Below are positions 60,736 to 64,000 of a stretch of 64,000 bases of DNA, in pieces. The notes beneath the pieces are model-generated. The model saw only the letters and a list, made by a program, of their open reading frames with translations. It was not told where the DNA came from and made no database searches. Every line of letters starts with the position of its first letter. Position 1 is the first letter of the stretch. This DNA is from Iphinoe sp. HA4291-MV1 (GTDB lineage: Bacteria; Cyanobacteriota; Cyanobacteriia; Cyanobacteriales; Nostocaceae): NCBI GenBank assembly GCA_019359415.1, contig JAHHHH010000006.1, positions 1 to 64,000 of the forward strand, in the 5' to 3' direction. The position numbers and the translations under genes were made by a program.

Positions 60736-62382
60736 CTATACGCGAAGAGTTCCAGAAGGAACCACTTCTAACAGTCCAAACCGTGCCGGACCAGCAGAAC
60801 CGTTGGAATTTGTCAAGAGGAGCGATCGGTTGCCAAGGGGCGCATCCGCCGCCGCAGTCAGGGTCAAGATAAAAATTTGGGAACCTTCTTCTTCTCGAAA
60901 ATCAATCTTTTGCGCGGTGACGCCAGGTGCACCCACGAACTCGATTGTGGCATCACGCTCGCTATTACGAACCTTGAGGGCAACATTCTCAATCGTCGTT
61001 CCTTGCTCGATTCTTATATTCAAATTGGAACGCTCGCCGACTTTGAGCACATCGAATTCCCGCAAGACATCGGGATAAGGCAAAGGATTGTCGGGGATTT
61101 CGACGCACGGATAAGACTGAGGGGGGGTTTGTTGAGGAATACCCTGACCAATTACCGCAACTGTAACGGTTTCCGCAATTTGAGCGCCGTACTCAATTGG
61201 GAATCCACTAATCGAGATATCGCTGACCGTAAAGCCTAGTTCTGGTGGAACTTCGTAAACGGCATGAAGAATCAAATCGTAGGTTTCTTTACCTTGGCGC
61301 TTGCGACCGCGAATGACTTTCCAGTAGTCTGATGGCTTGGCACCGCGAGGCGCTTTGCGGGGGAGTTTGTAAGTTGTGAAATTAGGTTCTTGGAGGTAAA
61401 GCCCTATAGGGTTTTTGAGGGTCACTCTCACGCCCGAACCCAACCCTTTTGGACCGCGCACTAAATCGTTGACTGCTGCACTAATGTAGGGATCACTATT
61501 ACGGTTGGGGGTGCCATGCAGACCGCAGTTGACGAGTTTGCTGGGGTCGGTGATGGCATTTCCTCGTTTGTTCTCCCGCACGATCGTGGACTGTCCTGCT
61601 AAGAACATTGCCCCAAACTGGGAGTTGAAAGTGCCAACCAAATGAGCTAAACCATTGGTTGGCTTATTATTCCACTCATTGAGATCGTTGTAAGCCGGTC
61701 GTCCGGTCTGGGGATCGACAATTGGATTACCGCTATCGTCTCGCAGATACAAATCCTCTAGCTTGACTTGCTCGCTAATAAGTTGCTTGTAGAGGCGCAA
61801 CACGGCATTGGGAGAGACATCCCACAGAGCGTACCAGTACTCTCGGGTTTCGCTCGTGAATGAGACTTTCGTAATTTTTCCCTCAGCATTGCGGGTGACA
61901 CTCCACTCGGCATACTCATCCTGCCAACCGCGAGGACCTTTCGGCTCGTAGTCGGGATCTGGCACTCCATTATCGGCATATTCCCAAAGCTTGCGCCGAC
62001 CTACCTGGGGAAAGGTATACTTAATGCGGTTGGGATAAGTCGTCCAAGAGATGGGAACTGTTGGCGCTCCCTCAGGAACCTCAGTTGTTCGGGGATTGTA
62101 ATAATCGGTGAGAGCGGGTTGGTTCGTGAAATTCCAAGGCTCGTTTTGCAAGACTCGCTCGGTCAAACGATTGACATCCTCGTTCCAGCGCGATCGCAGC
62201 AGTTGTTCAAGTTGTTCTTCACCTCGTTGAAAATCATTCTGAAATCCCGGTAGATCGAATGTAAAGCCGGGCGCACTTTGAGCAAAAACTTTGCTGAAGC
62301 GGTTGAATTGCAGTTCATGCAAACCCCAAGCGGTGAATGCTGCTCCTGTAGCTTGCAAAAAATGACGGCGCGAGAATTTCAT
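60736..62382 (-). CDS. Tat-exported protein of unknown family
   Basis: 548 aa from the ATG at 62382; a longer frame upstream is unlikely. The Tat signal KFSRRHFLQATGAAFTAWGL shows folded export, often with a cofactor. Conserved-looking blocks: WTTYPNRIKYTFPQVGRRKL, YWYALWDVSPNAVLRLYKQL, NGLAHLVGTFNSQFGAMFLA, LVNCGLHGTPNRNSDPYISA, and a C-terminal beta domain. Scattered His and Cys (VNCGLHG) could bind metal. I do not recognise the family. Neighbours (copper radical oxidase, c-type cytochrome) suggest a redox role. Confidence 0.75.
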   Translation of the reverse strand: MKFSRRHFLQATGAAFTAWGLHELQFNRFSKVFAQSAPGFTFDLPGFQNDFQRGEEQLEQLLRSRWNEDVNRLTERVLQNEPWNFTNQPALTDYYNPRTTEVPEGAPTVPISWTTYPNRIKYTFPQVGRRKLWEYADNGVPDPDYEPKGPRGWQDEYAEWSVTRNAEGKITKVSFTSETREYWYALWDVSPNAVLRLYKQLISEQVKLEDLYLRDDSGNPIVDPQTGRPAYNDLNEWNNKPTNGLAHLVGTFNSQFGAMFLAGQSTIVRENKRGNAITDPSKLVNCGLHGTPNRNSDPYISAAVNDLVRGPKGLGSGVRVTLKNPIGLYLQEPNFTTYKLPRKAPRGAKPSDYWKVIRGRKRQGKETYDLILHAVYEVPPELGFTVSDISISGFPIEYGAQIAETVTVAVIGQGIPQQTPPQSYPCVEIPDNPLPYPDVLREFDVLKVGERSNLNIRIEQGTTIENVALKVRNSERDATIEFVGAPGVTAQKIDFREEEGSQIFILTLTAAADAPLGNRSLLLTNSNGSAGPARFGLLEVVPSGTLRV

Positions 62383-62577
62383 TATTTTGGTACTCCATTT
62401 ATTATCCGAAATTAGTTCTTGCTGTAAATTTTTCGTTGTAGCGCGAATTTTCACGACGCTGTAATAGAGCTTTGCGAAGACGAGAGTCATGGGAGAAACA
62501 AGCGCATCGCGCTATCGTCAACTCTGAGTCAAAGCGATCATGCTTGCTGGTAGTTGTTGCCTTCTCACCAGATAAAG

Positions 62578-62709
62578 TCAGGACTTACGCACGAACAACG
62601 TAACTATAGTCATTGCGCCGAACGCGAGTGCGTGCCGTTAGGCATAGGGAAGCATAAGCCCTTAGATCACGCAACCCGCTCTTTTTTGTAGCGCGTGCGT
62701 AAGTCCTGA
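62578..62709. mobile_element. MITE with TCAGGACTTACGCAC ends
   Basis: 132 bp with perfect 15-bp inverted ends TCAGGACTTACGCAC / GTGCGTAAGTCCTGA. It lies in the 380-bp spacer between two exported-protein genes. The ends match the element at 51062 and the transposase-remnant end at 52184, forming one family. Confidence 0.7.
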
Positions 62710-62762
62710 AAATCAGAAGTTAAAGCACAACTGCTGTGCCAAGCCTGGTAGGCGTTATTGAG

Positions 62763-64000
62763 TTATGACGCTTGTCCACCATCGTCCAAATTGATTGTTG
62801 GAACCTCTGGACATTCCGGCACTTCGGATAGGCTGGTTTCTGGAAACATTAGTCTGGACTCGTAAAACGCGCAGAAGGGTCGGGTTGAGATAAAGCGATC
62901 GCGCTGCTTGACACTCCACCGCATCAGGTAATCTAAGCGTTCGCCGGTTTCGAGATTGGCAACTGAGTCTACATAGTCTTGCAGCCGCTTTGCAGTTAGC
63001 TGTTTCCATTGCTCCTTGGGCAACTCCCAGGTATAGAGGAACTGCTCCTCTGCTGTGCAAGCGTCAAAATCTTTAGCATTGCAAGCTTGTGCTCCCGTCT
63101 CCTTAATTTTGGCGGCAAAATCTGTGGGGACGCTGCTGACTCGATTGGCGATCGTGCCGGTCGTTATTTCTTTCGCGTATTTCTGAAGAGAAGCGCGTTT
63201 TTCAGAAAACAACGGATTTTTGAAGTCCACCATCAATAGGGCGGCGACGAATTTGTCCGTCACAACCTTCGATTGCAGCAATTTTTGCGTCACGTAAATG
63301 TCTTCCGCCGCTATCTGCGGTACGTAGAAGGCAAAATAGGTTGCGCCTGGATACTCATATGCCTTCTCGCTCGTGCGGAAGAACTCTTTCGTGCCAACCA
63401 ACTTGAAGTCATATTTCTTCAGATAGGCATCATAGTCATCCCGAGGTAACCTCACTGAAAGTGTGGAGTAATCCAGCCCCAAAGTTGTCTGCAAAAGCGT
63501 ATCTGACAAGAAAGTGTCATTGGGAGGAACGCCGGTAATATCAAGATTCTTTGGACTTGTATTCCATCCTTTGCTCTGAACGTCAGTGGACTTAAAGTTA
63601 ACGGTGGTATTGGTGGTCAAGTAGCGCAACATTTTATCGACATCACTGATAGAAATGGTGCTACCTTCCTTGCGGATGCGCTCTCTCAACCAATTCTTGT
63701 AGTAGCTTTGAATGTCGCCTCTAATGAGCGGCTCAAAGATTTCAGCACCGCGCCGTTGCAGAAAGAAGCTATCGGTGGCGAGTGCCTCTGAAACGTTCAG
63801 TGAGGAAATATTGGCTCGCTGAGATTGCCAATTATTCCAAGGAAGCTCTATCTCCCTCATAATTGGAATACCGTTATGATGACAGGCAAAGCAACCCTGT
63901 CCCATCGTTTGCGGTTTTCGTGCATTAGAAGTATTGCCCGTCCAAGCCCACACAAAAGGAGAATTATCACTAGTGAATCCCTGTTGGTATGTTAGGAGAT
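62763..64000 (-). CDS. c-type cytochrome-like protein, 5' end outside the window
   Basis: At least 412 residues; the frame stays open to the right edge (TYQQGFTSDNSPFVWAWTGN precedes the first visible start codon), so the N-terminus and any signal peptide lie beyond. The motif GQGCFACHHNG is a CxxCH heme attachment site. A later region has DYMR-like helices and Cys residues (AQACNAKDFDACTAEEQ, RPFCAFYES, VPECPEVP). It should be a periplasmic electron carrier. Position ahead of the Tat protein and copper radical oxidase genes, on one strand, suggests a common pathway. Confidence 0.75.
   Translation of the reverse strand, partial: LLTYQQGFTSDNSPFVWAWTGNTSNARKPQTMGQGCFACHHNGIPIMREIELPWNNWQSQRANISSLNVSEALATDSFFLQRRGAEIFEPLIRGDIQSYYKNWLRERIRKEGSTISISDVDKMLRYLTTNTTVNFKSTDVQSKGWNTSPKNLDITGVPPNDTFLSDTLLQTTLGLDYSTLSVRLPRDDYDAYLKKYDFKLVGTKEFFRTSEKAYEYPGATYFAFYVPQIAAEDIYVTQKLLQSKVVTDKFVAALLMVDFKNPLFSEKRASLQKYAKEITTGTIANRVSSVPTDFAAKIKETGAQACNAKDFDACTAEEQFLYTWELPKEQWKQLTAKRLQDYVDSVANLETGERLDYLMRWSVKQRDRFISTRPFCAFYESRLMFPETSLSEVPECPEVPTINLDDGGQAS

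Noticed and set aside
60534-60872. 112-codon plus-strand frame
   Set aside because: It overlaps the 3' end of the Tat-exported gene in antisense and shows no protein-like conservation.

Overview
The window looks like chromosome from a filamentous, probably heterocyst-forming cyanobacterium of the Nostocales. The signs are many GCGATCGC (HIP1) octamers, heptameric tandem repeats of the (ATGGGCA)n type, paired high-light-inducible (Hli) genes, LL-diaminopimelate aminotransferase, an RRM protein next to rpsU, WD40-linked Ser/Thr kinases, PEP-CTERM proteins and a CyRepA1-type plasmid replication gene. No complete rRNA, tRNA or CRISPR array was found.

Layout. 0-5 kb: a GH13 amylase with a starch-binding domain, a GAF-LuxR regulator, a DUF3386 protein, a tiny membrane protein and a 13-copy 21-bp tandem repeat, with several broken toxin-antitoxin (TA) relics. 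5-13 kb: two Ser/Thr kinases carrying WD40 repeats, two alpha/beta hydrolases, an unknown membrane protein and more TA debris (orphan DUF433, hicBA fragments). 13-19 kb: an ABM-domain protein, a 1050-aa membrane protein with about eight helical repeats, and a tandem Hli pair behind a perfect HLR1-type (RpaB) site. 19-24 kb: a nitrate/bicarbonate-type ABC transporter in the order permease, binding protein, ATPase, followed by a universal stress protein.

24-31 kb is the housekeeping core: an RNase III fused to an N-terminal HEPN_Swt1-like domain, ppa, panD, a degenerate metallo-beta-lactamase-fold protein, rbp, rpsU, a TrpD-like transferase and a LysR regulator. 31-36 kb looks like an integrated plasmid relic: a HicB-like/VapC TA pair, a tRNA-Pro 3' fragment with a duplicated anticodon, and a 1057-aa CyRepA1 replication protein whose ATPase region carries an in-frame insertion of the heptamer repeat. 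36-50 kb: dapL, an orphan double-glycine-leader peptide (possible RiPP or bacteriocin precursor), mtnC, a pentapeptide-repeat protein, a mercuric-reductase-like flavoprotein, a PAS-CRP regulator, mgtE, a PGM1-type ATP-grasp ligase and a third kinase.

50-64 kb is accessory and full of mobile-element scars: pieces of IS4/IS701-like, IS66 (an N-terminal half at 52.5 kb and a C-terminal piece at 57.5 kb), ISAs1-like, and a complete but mutated ISKra4-type element with an 8-bp target duplication. Between and beyond them lie exported redox proteins: a cholesterol-oxidase-like flavoprotein, a PEP-CTERM protein, a galactose/glyoxal-oxidase-like copper radical protein, a Tat-exported protein of unknown family and a c-type cytochrome that runs off the right edge. 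The last three are on one strand and may form an extracytoplasmic oxidation module.
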